DNA from: Aphanomyces cochlioides
Lineage: Eukaryota; Oomycota; Saprolegniomycetes; Saprolegniales; Verrucalvaceae
Reading direction: 5' to 3'
Assembly (NCBI GenBank): GCA_019828595.1
Contig: JAHQRK010000023.1
Span: 496,001-560,000 of the forward strand
DNA length: 64,000 nt
A model generated the notes under the pieces. That model made no database searches. It was not told the origin of the DNA and worked only from the letters and a program-made list of their open reading frames with translations. Position 1 is the first letter of the stretch, and the number at the start of each line of letters is the position of its first letter. Both the position numbers and the translations under genes were made by a program. Positions 50,119 through 60,823 of the stretch are shown one piece after another.

Positions 50119-52222
50119 ATGGAGCAGAAGCGAGTCGTTCTAGTAGCTCAAAGCTGTATAGCGTGATGCTTATGATCTGTCACGCTAGTTATTCTAGGAT
50201 TTGTAACTGTTCCATTATGACGCGGTGCGATGTCTTGGAGAGCGAGATTGCCGAAATGGAATCACGTCTCTTCCAGGTTAAAGTCACAATGGAAGTTGAA
50301 AAGGACAAATGGTTGCGTGCAAACAAGCTCAATAAGAAGAGTGGCACTCACTGGCGTAATGCCAAGCTCCCGTCTGAATCACCTCCAATAATTGAAGTCC
50401 GAGATGAAATATCCAATAAGTTGGCACATCCAAAGAAGTCTCTCTCTGCACTCTTCCGAAAATCCATTGACAAGTGGTCGACCTCTGATGTAGTCTCATG
50501 GCTTGGGCATCTGAAGCACGAGAGCTTAGTCACAATGGCCGACAATTATGAAATCACTGGCTTGACGTTACTCAATGCGCACGTGGGCCTGAGCGATATC
50601 AACCTTCGCCAATTGTTTCGCATCAATCATCCAGATTCACACTGGAAAGATTTTGTGCGTGATATTGCAGAGTTACATCGCGAGCACGTCAAGCGCTCTA
50701 ACCAAGAGGATGAACAGGTCCCAGTGGTTTCCCAGGAGAAATTACCAGCTTTGACGCCTCAGAAGAAAAATCGAAGAGTTAAAGGAGGAGGGAAATCGTT
50801 GGCCTCAATGGTGACGTGCTGGGGATGCGGCAAGGTATGCTTTTTATCAAATGGTGTCCAACGGGCTAATTAGCACATTCAACGGTCGGAATGCGGGCAA
50901 GCCCAGAACGGCAAGATATTCTGCTCCACTACATGCCAGAAACAACAGCTTAATGTTTCGCTGGGTATTTCCATGTGCACAGGCAATGACAGGTAGATGT
51001 TAGAATATTCAGCGAAATAATGATTCCGGCGAATAGACCTGAGATGTTGCGAACGAAGACGCCAATCACTCCACATAAGACGCGAAAACCGATTCGAGCA
51101 GGTGAGATTAGAATCTGAAGAGTGATTTTATCAATATTTGTAGCTCAAAGTGGAACTGCTGCGTTTGTGCTACCTATGACAAGACCAAAAACACCACAAA
51201 CAAACAAAAATATCGACGTTGTGGGGCTTTTAGGACACTCTCTAATCACACCTGTTGTCAACGGCAACTCGCAAGTGAAATCACCGACAGCACCACCAAA
51301 TGCACGTTGCAACAAGATTCGCCCTAGAGCTCCGCAAAAGGAGCTTAAGTCCTTGCGTCGACAAGGCGCTCAGTTGCCTCCATCCCTCGTGGTGACAAAC
51401 GTATACCACACTGCGTCGACACTTGGCTCATTCAATAAATACCGAATGGAGTCCAGCCCGGCTACCATGACACTCACCTCTGTATTTGTACGCACCTCGT
51501 CTGGATCCCTAAATGGTACAATTACTGCTCGCCTCACTCCTTTTCTCCGCCTCTCAGCATGGAGTCGTCTAACAATCGTGAATTCCATGTGGTACCAGGC
51601 CAGTCAACAGGATGACGCTGACAAACAAGTATGGAGAGTATTCTTCGACCAGTTATGGAGAAACGATCCTATTGCTCAAGCTGAATGGGATCATCAAGGA
51701 CATAGCTGGAAGCGTGCACTAAAAGCCCTTAACAAGCGAGTTTCTCGCCTAGCTCTGGATAACGTGAAGCGTCTCCTCGCCCCTGAAGCTTGGCAGCTCG
51801 CTACTGAAACGCTGCCCGTCGTGGACCGACTTTCAGTCGTTGTGACTGTCTGGGGTGAAATTGTTGCTGTCATACAGGAGAACACGCAGCTTGTTTTCAC
51901 GCTTGTCCCAGAAGTTTCGACCATAGCAGTTCTTCAAGGCTTGCACACCGGCAAGTTTTATCAATTCCAATGCCACCGACTTAAGCTCTTCAATCCTGTG
52001 CGAATTCCTCCTCTCGAGTCATGGTCATCTTTTCCAGGGCACAAAACGTTTTGTATTGACGGAATCGCGAGTCAACGCGTTTTTCAAGCTACGGTTGTGA
52101 ATGCAACAACTCGAAAAGTTGGGTCCAAATTGCGTTCAAACAATGATATTTATGATAAGTTGCTCAAACGTGCTAAAGAACATCCAGAAGCAGTGGCCAT
52201 TCTCGACGCGGTATTTATCTAA
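50119..52222 (+). CDS. SAM-domain protein with C-terminal zinc-ribbon-like motif, unknown
   Basis: Main frame supported from about 50221 to 52222; start taken at MEQKRVVL (50119) with a first intron of about 46-60 nt that is not certain. Blocks: coiled coil VLESEIAEMESRLFQVKVTM; SAM domain DKWSTSDVVSWLGHLKHESL with EITGLTLLNAHVGLSDINLR; then TCWGCGK, spliced to HIQRSECGQAQNGKIFCSTTCQKQQ (a CxxC...C...C zinc-binding pattern); two more introns (50996-51039 and about 51101-51142); and a 360-residue C-terminal region with DKQVWRVFFDQLWRNDPIAQ and VVTVWGEIVAVIQENTQLVF. SAM domains mediate protein or RNA contacts. No full-length family recognised. Confidence 0.65.
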
Positions 52223-52237
52223 TTATTTTACTCCTCT

Positions 52238-53866
52238 CTATGGATGCGGTTCTCGCTCGATTTCTTCATGGTGGCAATTGCCGATGATTTTCTGAAGAGG
52301 CGGTGACAAGGAATGCACGGCGCAGAGGAAATACGGATCAAGTCCGTTTGCCAAATGCTTGGGAAGACTCAAGAGAGCTTTCAGTATCGCTGCCGTGTCG
52401 TCGTCATCAACGTCGGCCATAATTTCATCGGCGTGGACAAAGAGAAGCCCAGCGTACAATTGAAACATGGCGATCCATCCGTCTCTGAGAAACGCATCAA
52501 GGATGTGCATGCATACGGATGGCGGAAGCGAGCGCTCGTTGAGGAAAAGAGATAAAACCCAGCTGCTAGCAAACATCGCGGTTGAAATGCTGTGCTTTCG
52601 AAGACACTCTGCCAACTGGGGAACATAACACTCAAGACAGAGCTGAATTTGATCAAGTCGATGTTGGAGCCCGGGGCCAAACGAAGTGGTCGATCCATGC
52701 CAGAGTCCTTGCATATGATTGAGCAACGCTGTAAAGACAAGAAAGCTTGTGTCTTCATCGTACTGGAGTGCTGAGAGCAATGTCGCGCCAAGGAAAGTCA
52801 TGCCATGGCCGTAGCCGATGGCTGGATATTTCTGGGCAAATCGCATGAGAAGATTCCGTAGCTTGACGTGCAAGTTATCAAGTGTAGCAGACTGGGTCGA
52901 GTCTAGCCCAAGTCTTTGCGAGGACTGTTGGGAGTACATCGCTTCTTTGGAAAAGAAAGTCGTACGTTGCACTTCGACTTCAATTAGCTCGTCGAAGGTG
53001 CTTATCTTGTTGGCGCTTCCTACCCATGCACCATGATTCTCAATGAAATGTAATATTCCTCACTTACCACTAGTGATGGGATCTAAGCGGACGAATGCCT
53101 GCCACATGCGCCATCTTTGTGAAGCATGACGGATCGATTTCGACAAGACACAATGGCTCAAGAGTTGGGATGACCATGCTCGTGACACACCATGGCACAG
53201 GGCAACATCACGAGGAGATAGAAACGAAAAGGCATGAAGAAACCCCGAAGGCAAGTCATTGATGAGTGCTCCGCGATGTTGGCGGCAAAACATCTCCTTG
53301 CGAAGGAGCAAGTTGAGTTGATCGAGTTGTATTCCCACACGAAGCGACTGTTCGCGTGCTGTGTCGAGCTGCTCCTTCCTATCTGTCCATTCTCGATCGA
53401 CGCTTGCCAATGCATCAAGCAGAGATGTGTAGGCAACTCTGCGCATTTCAGACGATGAGCTCACGGCAAACTGGTCCACGTACGTAATTTCTCGGAATGA
53501 CACACGAACCGATTGGCAGACGCTGTTCTGACCGTGATGCAAAAGAGACAAGAAGTGCAAACTCTGCTTCAAGCGCTCACCCTTCTTCTTGAAGCATTTC
53601 TAAGTCCATTAATTTCAAGAAGTCAAAGAAAGCTGCACCTGTGTCGCTCGGTGCAAAGCTTGACATTGTTGTTTGTATTCGATCCAGCTCGATTCATCGT
53701 CGTTTGCGAGAAACTGCCTCGCATAGCGCATGTCCTACGAATAAAGGTTGAGCGCATGGGCCAGATTTGCGATACCGACGTAAGGAAATCGCATCACGGG
53801 GTCTCGATGACAAATAACGTCACGTCGGTTGAGTTGGTCAAACGTTCGATCAAGCGTCGTCTTCAT
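52238..53866 (-). CDS. F-box plus TBC (RabGAP) domain protein
   Basis: ATG 53866 (MKTTLDRTFDQLNRRDVICH) to stop 52238, about six exons with 38-50-nt introns. After a coiled-coil stretch (SLLDALASVDREWTDRKEQL), an F-box-like motif LPSGFLHAFSFLSPRDVALC with HGVSRAWSSQLL is followed within 60 residues by a TBC domain: TFDELIEVEVQRTTFFSKEA, KYPAIGYGHGMTFLGATLL (the YxQGM-type motif, with His in place of Gln), MFASSWVLSLFLNERSLPPS and HILDAFLRDGWIAMFQLYAG. TBC proteins stimulate Rab GTP hydrolysis through Arg and Gln fingers; here the IxxDxxRT motif keeps its Arg (QRT) but the Gln finger position reads GHGM, so activity may be altered. F-box suggests SCF ligase coupling. Confidence 0.8.
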
Positions 53867-53924
53867 CCGCTCCGTGGAAGGTTAACAAGATCGCCAAAAA
53901 TTAAGTTCAACTATCCGCATACTT

Positions 53925-53932
53925 ATCCGGAT
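53925..53932. promoter_or_regulatory. ATCCGGAT palindrome in a divergent promoter
   Basis: TTATCCGGATAT between divergent starts at 53866 (minus) and 53958 (plus), 25-60 bp from each. Confidence 0.5.
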
Positions 53933-53957
53933 ATTGAAGTCATAGAGGTCAAAGGCG

Positions 53958-54215
53958 ATGGCGCCACGACGCGAAGCCGCTAGGAACTATTATTACAGAT
54001 TTGTTCGTAGTACAGTCCAGAGCAACAACTCACCACGCTCACTAGCAGTGAATAAAGCTCGAGTTTTGCATCGTTTGTGTGATTTGCTGCTCTATACTTC
54101 GTTCTGGAACAGTCCGAAATGTTCGAAATGTAGTTTTCACGCTCGATCGAATCGCAAGGAGACAATTCGCATTCGATGTGGAAGAGATTTGGCGTTCATT
54201 TTAACGGCTTCATGA
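53958..54215 (+). CDS. Small basic protein, possibly RNase P Rpr2/Rpp21-like
   Basis: ATG 53958 (MAPRREAARNYYYRF) to stop 54215 if unspliced, 85 aa. The order of a helix (SLAVNKARVLHRLCDLLLY), a CxxC (KCSKC) and a basic strand ending IRIRC resembles the start of the Rpr2/Rpp21 zinc domain, in which a second CxxC follows. A further CCVCGD in another frame near 54270 suggests a missed exon. The call is tentative and the gene model incomplete. Confidence 0.35.
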   Translation: MAPRREAARNYYYRFVRSTVQSNNSPRSLAVNKARVLHRLCDLLLYTSFWNSPKCSKCSFHARSNRKETIRIRCGRDLAFILTAS

Positions 54216-54455
54216 AATCCAACGTTTGCAATTGACCAACGCGAAGTGTCAACAATCGTTTGCTGTGTCTGTGGTGATGTAACGTTTCCAATTTTGACCC
54301 TGCGTTATCGCTCAAAACAAGAACCAAAAAGCGTACACAGACAAGGGGGCATTTTCCGATGCTTCTTGCTTCAATGGGGGTTGTGCTATGCAGGAAATCC
54401 TTCAAGAACATGCGCACAACTTCACATGGCTTCATATTGTATCCAGACCTAAGAC

Positions 54456-54480
54456 ATCCGGATATGGTTGGATTATCCGG
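54456..54480. promoter_or_regulatory. ATCCGGAT palindrome and half-site upstream of the acetyltransferase
   Basis: ATCCGGAT at 54456-54463 and ATCCGG at 54475-54480, 62-86 bp upstream of the ATG at 54542; TGTCATTTTTGGC near 54515 resembles an Inr/flanking promoter element. Confidence 0.5.
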
Positions 54481-54541
54481 TTAATCCGCGACGAACTCTG
54501 CATTCGGTAACCTTGTCATTTTTGGCTTTTCCTCCAAAGTC

Positions 54542-56557
54542 ATGAATAAAGCACGGGTACACTTTCGGTACACGAGTCCAAGTGAAGGTGGATCTTCGAG
54601 CCTGGAGCTCTATGGAAATTCAGATGATTGCCATCGAGTAAAGCTTGTGGTTTTGATCAATACTGACTCAAATATAGTGTACGCTGCTGCTGCTACGCCC
54701 ACTTGATTGCCCCTCAACAAGCGCGACGTGCACCAAACTGTTCCCGAATACGACGTATGACTTTGACGTCCATGGGGTGTATCCAATGCGATTGGATCTT
54801 CGTTCTGACGAAAAAACCACGGTTTACTCCCGCGTCTTTTCCACTCCCCCTGATGCATTTTATGAATTAGGTGTGGAGTGGAAAGTACGCATTTGTTGAA
54901 ATGTCCGATTATTCCATGCAAGCGCAACAACTTGAGTCTGGTGAAGTCCACACCACATTTGCACTGAATAGTGAGGGATCACCGTGGTTGATTCTAACAA
55001 TACTGTTCGTTTTCATTGGCCTTTGGCTTACCAGTTGCTTGGGATGGTTCTTTTGGAAGAAACACTTAGCGTCCTTGAGGTACGTTTCTTCAATAATTAT
55101 TCTCTTGAGAACACATCCTGGGGCCGTAGAAGCGATGATGAAGAAGATTCATTGGAGCCTTTATTGCTTACTGAGACAAAAGTTGCTTCCCGAGTGGAAT
55201 CTCTGGATGTCTTTCGTGGCATAACAATTGTCACGATGATTTTCGTTAACTATGGCGGTGGAGGATATTGGCTATTCAACCATAGTACTTGGAATGGTAT
55301 CACGATCGCGGATCTTGTGTTTCCTTGGTAAAAATTCCAGATTATTTTGTATCGCTTACATGAATTTAGGTTTGCATGGATCATGGGTATGTCCATGTCC
55401 ATAGGATTTGCCAAAAAACGCTTTACCCGATTGATTCATTTTCGCACGGCATCAATACGTGCGCTCAAACTGTTCGCCCTGGGCCTATTTCTCAATAATG
55501 GTTACGACTTGACGTCGTGGCGCATTCCAGGTACATCACATGGCTTGGATTGACTTTCGACATGACCAAAATCACTATCAGGCGTACTACAGTCATTTGG
55601 TGTTAGTTATTTGATTGTATCGAGCATTATTCTTGGAAGTAACTCGATTTGGTTGATCCAAATCATTGCCATGGCATCCATTGCAGTCTTGCAATCTCTT
55701 GTCGTCTTCTTTTTACCCGTTCGAGGATGTCCCACAGGCTATTTGGGTACCGAAACATCTTTGTTCATTTTCATACATAACGTTTAGGTCCTGGTGGAAT
55801 TGGTGACTATGGCAAGTACCCAAATTGCACTGGAGGGGCACACAGAGCTGTAGATTTGGCTCTCTTCGGTCAAAACCACATCTATGGAGGCCCTACGACT
55901 AAGGATGTCTATTTGACGTCCTCGTATGATCCAGAAGGATTTCTTAATTGGTTTATGGTCGCGCTCACGACTTTTCTTGGCTATGTCGCTGGTTCTGTCG
56001 TCTTGACACAACCTCTTCATTGGGTACGACCAGTTTTGAATTGATTCCTGAAATGACTTGACTTCTAGCGACGCAAAACAATCATCATGTCTGGGAACGG
56101 CCTGGTGCTCCTTATCCTGGGTCTTGTGCTCTGTCAAGGGCGAGTGAATGATGGATGGATTCCCCTCAACAAAAATATGTGGAGCCTCTCGTTTGTGCTT
56201 ACCACGACAGGTCTCGCTAGTCTTGTCTTTACTGGTGTCTTCCTCTTGGTCGATGTTTTTCACATTTGGATGGGTGGGCCTTTCATTTATGCTGGCATGA
56301 ATGCAATTTTACTTTATTGTGGGGTTCGTTCATTTTTCTTAAAATTCTCTGATCTTTGGCCGTAGCATGAGCTTTTGCAATCTTTCTTTCCGTTTGGATT
56401 TAAACATGTCGAAACTTCTCACGTTGCCACAACGCTGGCCAATTTACTTGGAGTTTTCAGGTACGACAACTTTAGTTTATATATTTAATTGTTCCTTGCT
56501 AGCTGGCTCTGCATTGCGCGCTTTTTGCATGCAAAGACGATTTTTATCACAGTGTAG
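54542..56557 (+). CDS. HGSNAT: Heparan-alpha-glucosaminide N-acetyltransferase (HGSNAT) family membrane protein
   Basis: Ten exons: 54542-54637, 54678-54870, 54923-55079, 55130-55327, 55370-55530, 55582-55746, 55788-56023, 56069-56323, 56366-56460, 56503-56557; introns 40-52 nt; 536 aa. An N-terminal lumenal Cys-containing domain precedes a first helix (LILTILFVFIGLWLTSCLGW). Then SLDVFRGITIVTMIFVNYGG and WLFNHSTWNGITIADLVFPW with the histidine that carries the acetyl group in human [42 protein letters not shown] with YPNCTGGAHRAVD, TSSYDPEGFLNW and GWIPLNKNMWSLSFVLTTTG. Role: acetyl transfer from cytosolic acetyl-CoA to a lumenal amino sugar. Oomycetes lack heparan sulfate, so the acceptor is unknown. 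Confidence 0.95.
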
Positions 56558-57030
56558 AAGCTCGATATATCCACACTGGTGCAGAGTTTGCTTGCAAATT
56601 CGGCATATGTGATGATGATACGTCGTGGCGTCCGTGATGTCAGTGGCAATCTTCAATATCATAGTCAATAATGTGCATGAAACTCTAAGCGTGCCGATGG
56701 ACGAAATGTTCACCCTACCACGTGCTTATTCCAGATCGTCGGGCTTGTGTGGTAAAATATTCGTGCATCAGTCTATCTGAAAATGTGGAAGATTGGATCA
56801 TAATATATTAAGGCTGATGAACACAGACGTATGTCATCACATCGGAGAGCATACTTCATCTGCCTGAAGTACTTCAGTCTTGTTGCAATGACTGTAAATC
56901 AAACAAAAGAACACTCAGGACATCAAAGCCAACTCGACAAAAGACATTCAAATTTCTGAGCTAAGATCCACCCACCGGTTTGTTGCATTTAAACTCAAGC
57001 TTGAGTTATCGCACTTGCTACCAACGCATC
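56558..57030. other. Intergenic region, no gene recognised
   Basis: About 470 bp, no convincing ORF or repeat. Holds the HGSNAT 3' end and the promoter of the methyltransferase gene. Confidence 0.5.
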
Positions 57031-58152
57031 ATGTCAAACCATAAATTTGATATGCGAGAGGATCTTGCTCCAGATTTTAGAACCCCCAAACCCCCAAACT
57101 TCTTGGACGAAGGGTTGAAGGGTTTAAAACTTGCCATGGCAACTGGTGTGAATGAGAACGAGTATGCGCTCGATGGAGAGTCCAAGGAAATCCTGCTAAG
57201 CAGTCAAGGTCAGCAAGTCATGATGGCTTGGGAAAAAGATTACATGGAGAAATGTGTCGAGGCCTTAGCAATCTCATCTTCGTCAGAGGTGTTGGAGATT
57301 GGATTCGGCTTGGCCTACTCAGCAAATCGAATCCAATCGTACCAACCACACTCGCATACGATCATCGAATGTGACCCTGTATCGTTGAAACAGCTCCGAG
57401 CGTGGGCTGCAACACGTCCCAATGTCCGCGTCGTGGCTGGCACCTGGCAAAATATGCTAGCATCTCTGGGAGGTCTGTTCAATCTACCCATTCAGTTTTC
57501 GTTAATAGTTTGCCTGTAGAGTTTGATTGCATCTTCTTCGACGACTATCCGTTACCTCAAACTGAGCGCGATGAGTCCATCTTTTCCATTTCAAGGTTCA
57601 TTTGAGCTCCAGCTGTTGTTGTTTTAATGATTGGTGTTAGATGGCATGAATTTCTCGACTTGGTGCTCAATTGGCATACCAAACTTGGTGGTCGAGTCAC
57701 GGGGTATTTAGCGCGAGAGATCGATCTCACCCGAGAAGGCTGCTCTGTCAAACTTGAGCCATTCAAGGTACTCAAGAAGCTTTTTCCAATTGCTTCATAT
57801 TTGTTGTGCTTTGTAGGTGGAGGTGCCGTCCAATTGCAATTACTTTCCCTACTCCCATGCCCTTGTACCGCTTGTCACCTTGATCGAGCCCAAGCATTCC
57901 ATTACAGCATTTGCATTGGATCAGAGTATGGTGGTCCCGTCATCAAGCAATGAACCCAAATGCGTCATTACGCATCCTAAACTGGTTGAATTACGACGCA
58001 AATTGCATGTTCAAAAATATCATGACCACGAACTAATCGACTCAACACCAGCAGCAGCAGCACCAGCACGAAATAACCTTTCACGCCAAGAATGGATTCG
58101 CCAGCTCCAAGTCGCTCGGGCAAAAAAGCTAGAAACCCAAGCCATGCAGTAG
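57031..58152 (+). CDS. Guanidinoacetate N-methyltransferase-like SAM-dependent methyltransferase
   Basis: Exons 57031-57472, 57520-57595, 57641-57767, 57817-58152 (introns 45-49 nt; 326 aa). Motif I VLEIGFGLAYSANRIQSY, post-I HTIIECDPVSLKQLRAWA, then VVAGTWQNM, EFDCIFFDDYPLPQTERDES (Asp of motif II with the following YP) and a C-terminal VEVPSNCNYFPYSHALVPLV typical of the GAMT/RMT2 group. GAMT uses SAM to make creatine; RMT2 methylates protein arginine. The upstream 60 residues (NEYALDGESKEILLSSQGQQ VMMAWEKDYM, in two segments) fit GAMT. Substrate not decided. Human GAMT is 236 aa, so this one carries an extra N-terminal piece and an 80-residue tail. Confidence 0.8.
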
Positions 58153-58220
58153 CATGGCCATGTCATTCAAGAACACTGCAAACGCATCCAAGTTGAGCAT
58201 TATCAGGAAAGGAGAGACCA

Positions 58221-59961
58221 TTACGCTGTCATGACAGTGAGAACCTTGACGGTGTCGCCAACTGCGATCGGGCCAAGCTTGTCGCACACGACATTTGATC
58301 CGAAAAATACCTATACAATAAAAACCATGAGCCCACGAATGTATTCCCAAATTACTTCATAGGCATTCTTGTCAAGGAATCCCAAATCTTCACCATTTCT
58401 ACAGAAAAATAAAATTTGTCAAGAATAATTCCTACAAATCTAGACTTACCGACTAGATTGAAGAACATCTTGAATGTTGCTCAACGAGTCGTCGTCTTTC
58501 ACTCCCTTCTTTGGATCAACAGACGGCATGGCACAGCGGGAACATGGTTTGACATTTCGGAAACGTAACGAACCAATTTCAAAGTCGCGCCATGTATCGT
58601 CAGCCCAAGCTGGACAGCCCGAGACCACAATGCTACAACATGAATTTCAGAGAAAAAGATATTGAAGTACGTACTTGGGACGAAAGCGCTCGATGGAAAT
58701 GGGTCGCTTCAATTCGGATTGAATAGCTTCGAGCGATTCCTTCGCAGCAATTAAAATGGGAAAACCATCGGCAAATCCTACTCAGATAACATCATTGCAA
58801 TTGAATAACCAAAAGCTCAACCGGTCTCATGGTCGGGGGCAAACTCGATATCGCATTGACGACGATACGATTCCTTGAAGTAGACCAAACGGTACGTTGG
58901 ATTGCCCAAGAACTTGGCGATCCATGCAGCCGCAGCGTCGCCTTGATCAATCGAGTCAATGCGATCTTTCCAGACGCGGACATTGCGCTCGATGCCGTGG
59001 GTTGTCACCGGCACGACCAATGGCTCCATCCCTGGTCCCGTCAATGTAATTGACTAGACAGCAAGGTAAGGTTGAATGGAAGAGATGGATCGACGTTGTA
59101 CCTCTGGCTTGTTGACATCGAAAACAGGCTGCAAGAGCGACATTTTAGGCAACTTGCGCTGCGTCACAAAATCGTTCTTGTCATCCACGATGAGCCATTG
59201 ACGGTCGTAAGCTAAACCACGCTCTAGGAAATGTGGAGTTCAAACATTACAAAAAGGATGGAGCCAAATGTACTCAAGATGTCGGCGTTCTTGAAGCGAA
59301 TGCTGCCACATGACTTGATAGGGTAGATAAACAAATCCACGACACGTGTCGATGGAATCTGCGCAGCTGGAACATTTACCACCTTGCCTTGGACATCTAC
59401 GCTGTACATAGCACGATCCGCATTGTAGCTTTGAACCTACGATGGAGCTATAAGACGAACAGCAAGCGGTGTGAGTACTTTGCCAACACCCTTGGGAGTC
59501 ACTACTGGACATTTCGCAGGGTAGAGATTTGGACGACGGGATTCAGCATTCAGGCGTGCGGTTTGGATAGCTTGCTCCAAAGCATCTCTCGTCTTGGTAT
59601 TCTCGTTCGACAATGTTCGTGCAATGATCGAGTTGACGATGTACGGAACGAGAAACGTCACCGTGAGCGTCAGAGTCCCGAGAACCAAAACTGCATACTC
59701 AATGGGCAGAAAAGACGCCTATGCAGAGTGTAAGCCGGTCATATAATCGGCCACGCGATTGATGCGCACCAAGAATGCTAGGGGTCGGCTGATAACAATG
59801 TTCAGCGCAGGATGGTCATTCAAAGCTTCAAGCCAGGCATGCAGTTGGCTTGAATAGTCGGGCTACGTTAAAATTTAGCTCAGGCAAGGATTACATCGTG
59901 GCTTTCTCACCGTCGACGCTTGGGCGGCGGCCAGGCCAGCAACAGCCAAGATCACTCCCAT
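58221..59961 (-). CDS. MOSC-domain molybdenum cofactor protein, mARC-like
   Basis: ATG 59961 to stop 58221, about ten exons. N-terminus MGVILAVAGLAAAQAS is a signal-like helix, followed by LHAWLEALNDHPALNIVISR and a second hydrophobic segment LVLGTLTLTVTFLVPYIV. The MOSC beta-barrel N-domain begins VVDLFIYPIKSCGSIRFKNA and RGLAYDRQWLIVDDKNDFVT; then RRQCDIEFAPDH, FADGFPILIAAKESLEAI, RPISIERFRPNIVVSGCPAW with DDTW, and FRNVKPCSRCAMPSVDPKKG containing the Cys that binds Mo in the mARC family; the tail reads FGSNVVCDKLGPIAVGDTVK. Role: reduction of N-hydroxylated compounds. Introns 36-55 nt. Confidence 0.9.
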
Positions 59962-60027
59962 GGTGAATATGGTCAACTCAGTTTTGGTGATGCAAATAAC
60001 CCCTGCACCCCTTAACCCCCTAACCCC
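59962..60027. repeat. Telomere-like C-rich tract
   Basis: AACCCCTGCACCCCTT then TAACCCCCTAACCCCTTAA (about 59999-60033); the minus strand is G-rich. The 16-mer is identical to the one near 6039, and both tracts border genes. Confidence 0.6.
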
Positions 60028-60533
60028 TTAATCCGTCAACCTCAACACCTGTTTCATTCGACGTCGACAGCACCAAGACAAACCCTCTTCATTCACTGTA
60101 GTCCTCTCCATGAAGCTCTCGCAAACAAGCTTTGCACCTTGTGGAAGATTTGTCAGCACGATGCGAGGTTGGCTATTAAGTTTGACACTAAAAAGCCCTG
60201 AACCCCCAAAACCCTGCTGTCTATCTATCCACATCAGATACAATAATCATCAAGACAATCATCCAAAGTCTGAATGAGTTTGTTGTCGAGTAGCGATTGA
60301 AAAGAGCTGAAAGAAACATCCAATGCTTTCAGAACTCGATGTGAACCAACCAAATCGCGCATCTTATTACCTTCGGCGACGTTACCTGCAGATTGTATTC
60401 CTCAAAATGGGGTCAAGGACTATATTATCGTTCCCTTTGGTACTTCTGATGGCTCCTGATGGAATGAAAATTGCCCTTGAGTTGTTCAATGGCCGAAATG
60501 TCAAAGCCTCGTGTCAAAACTCTTGAATCCAAT
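60028..60533 (-). pseudogene. 3' remnant of a host gene cut by the retrotransposon
   Basis: Reading minus from 60533, protein-like blocks appear: EALTFRPLNNSRAIFIPSGA and STKGNDNIVLDPILRNTIC (about 60390-60515), then after a splice SSFQSLLDNKLIQTLDDCLDDY (two segments, about 60240-60300), a 44-nt intron, and LFSVKLNSQPRIVLTNLPQG with AKLVCESFMERTTVNEEG to a stop at 60028. No ATG is found before the LTR begins at 60534, so the gene seems to lose its 5' end exactly at the insertion. The rest should lie beyond the 3' LTR, outside this window. No family recognised; splice choices are by phase only. Confidence 0.55.
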
Positions 60534-60796
60534 TGTAACAGTGCCATGTCTGGCAGGTACATAAGATGAGGGCGCGGTCTGTGCATTGACCTGGCGCCCT
60601 GCAGTAGCGGTTCCCCGCGCTCTGCTGTGTGAACGACTGGCCTTGGGAGGCCACAGAAGTTGAAGCTCCTAGTGAGGCTGTGCGATAGCCAACGAGAAAC
60701 AAGACAGGAATGAGACTTAGGTTGCTTTACCTTTAATTCACTCTTACACTTCAGTCGCAGTTCACACGCGCCTGACATCCTCTGCGCCCGGTTACA
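60534..60796 (+). repeat. 5' long terminal repeat (263 bp)
   Basis: Begins TGTAAC and ends GTTACA, a 6-bp terminal inverted repeat with the canonical TG...CA ends. It is followed two bases later by a tRNA-like primer site. The 3' copy is not in the window, so the ends are inferred from the termini. Confidence 0.75.
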
Positions 60797-60798
60797 CC

Positions 60799-60814
60799 TG
60801 GTAGCACTAGTTCG
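60799..60814 (+). other. Minus-strand primer-binding site
   Basis: TGGTAGCACTAGTTCG starts two bases after the LTR; TGG pairs with the CCA end of a tRNA, and the remainder is consistent with an acceptor stem and T-arm. It differs from the common initiator-Met site (TGGTATCAGAGC). Confidence 0.6.
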
Positions 60815-60823
60815 TCCAGGACC

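Noticed and set aside
54871..55224. Plus-strand ORF starting MWSGKYAF inside the HGSNAT gene
   Set aside because: Its start lies in a 52-nt intron; the spliced HGSNAT model keeps the family sequence in frame.
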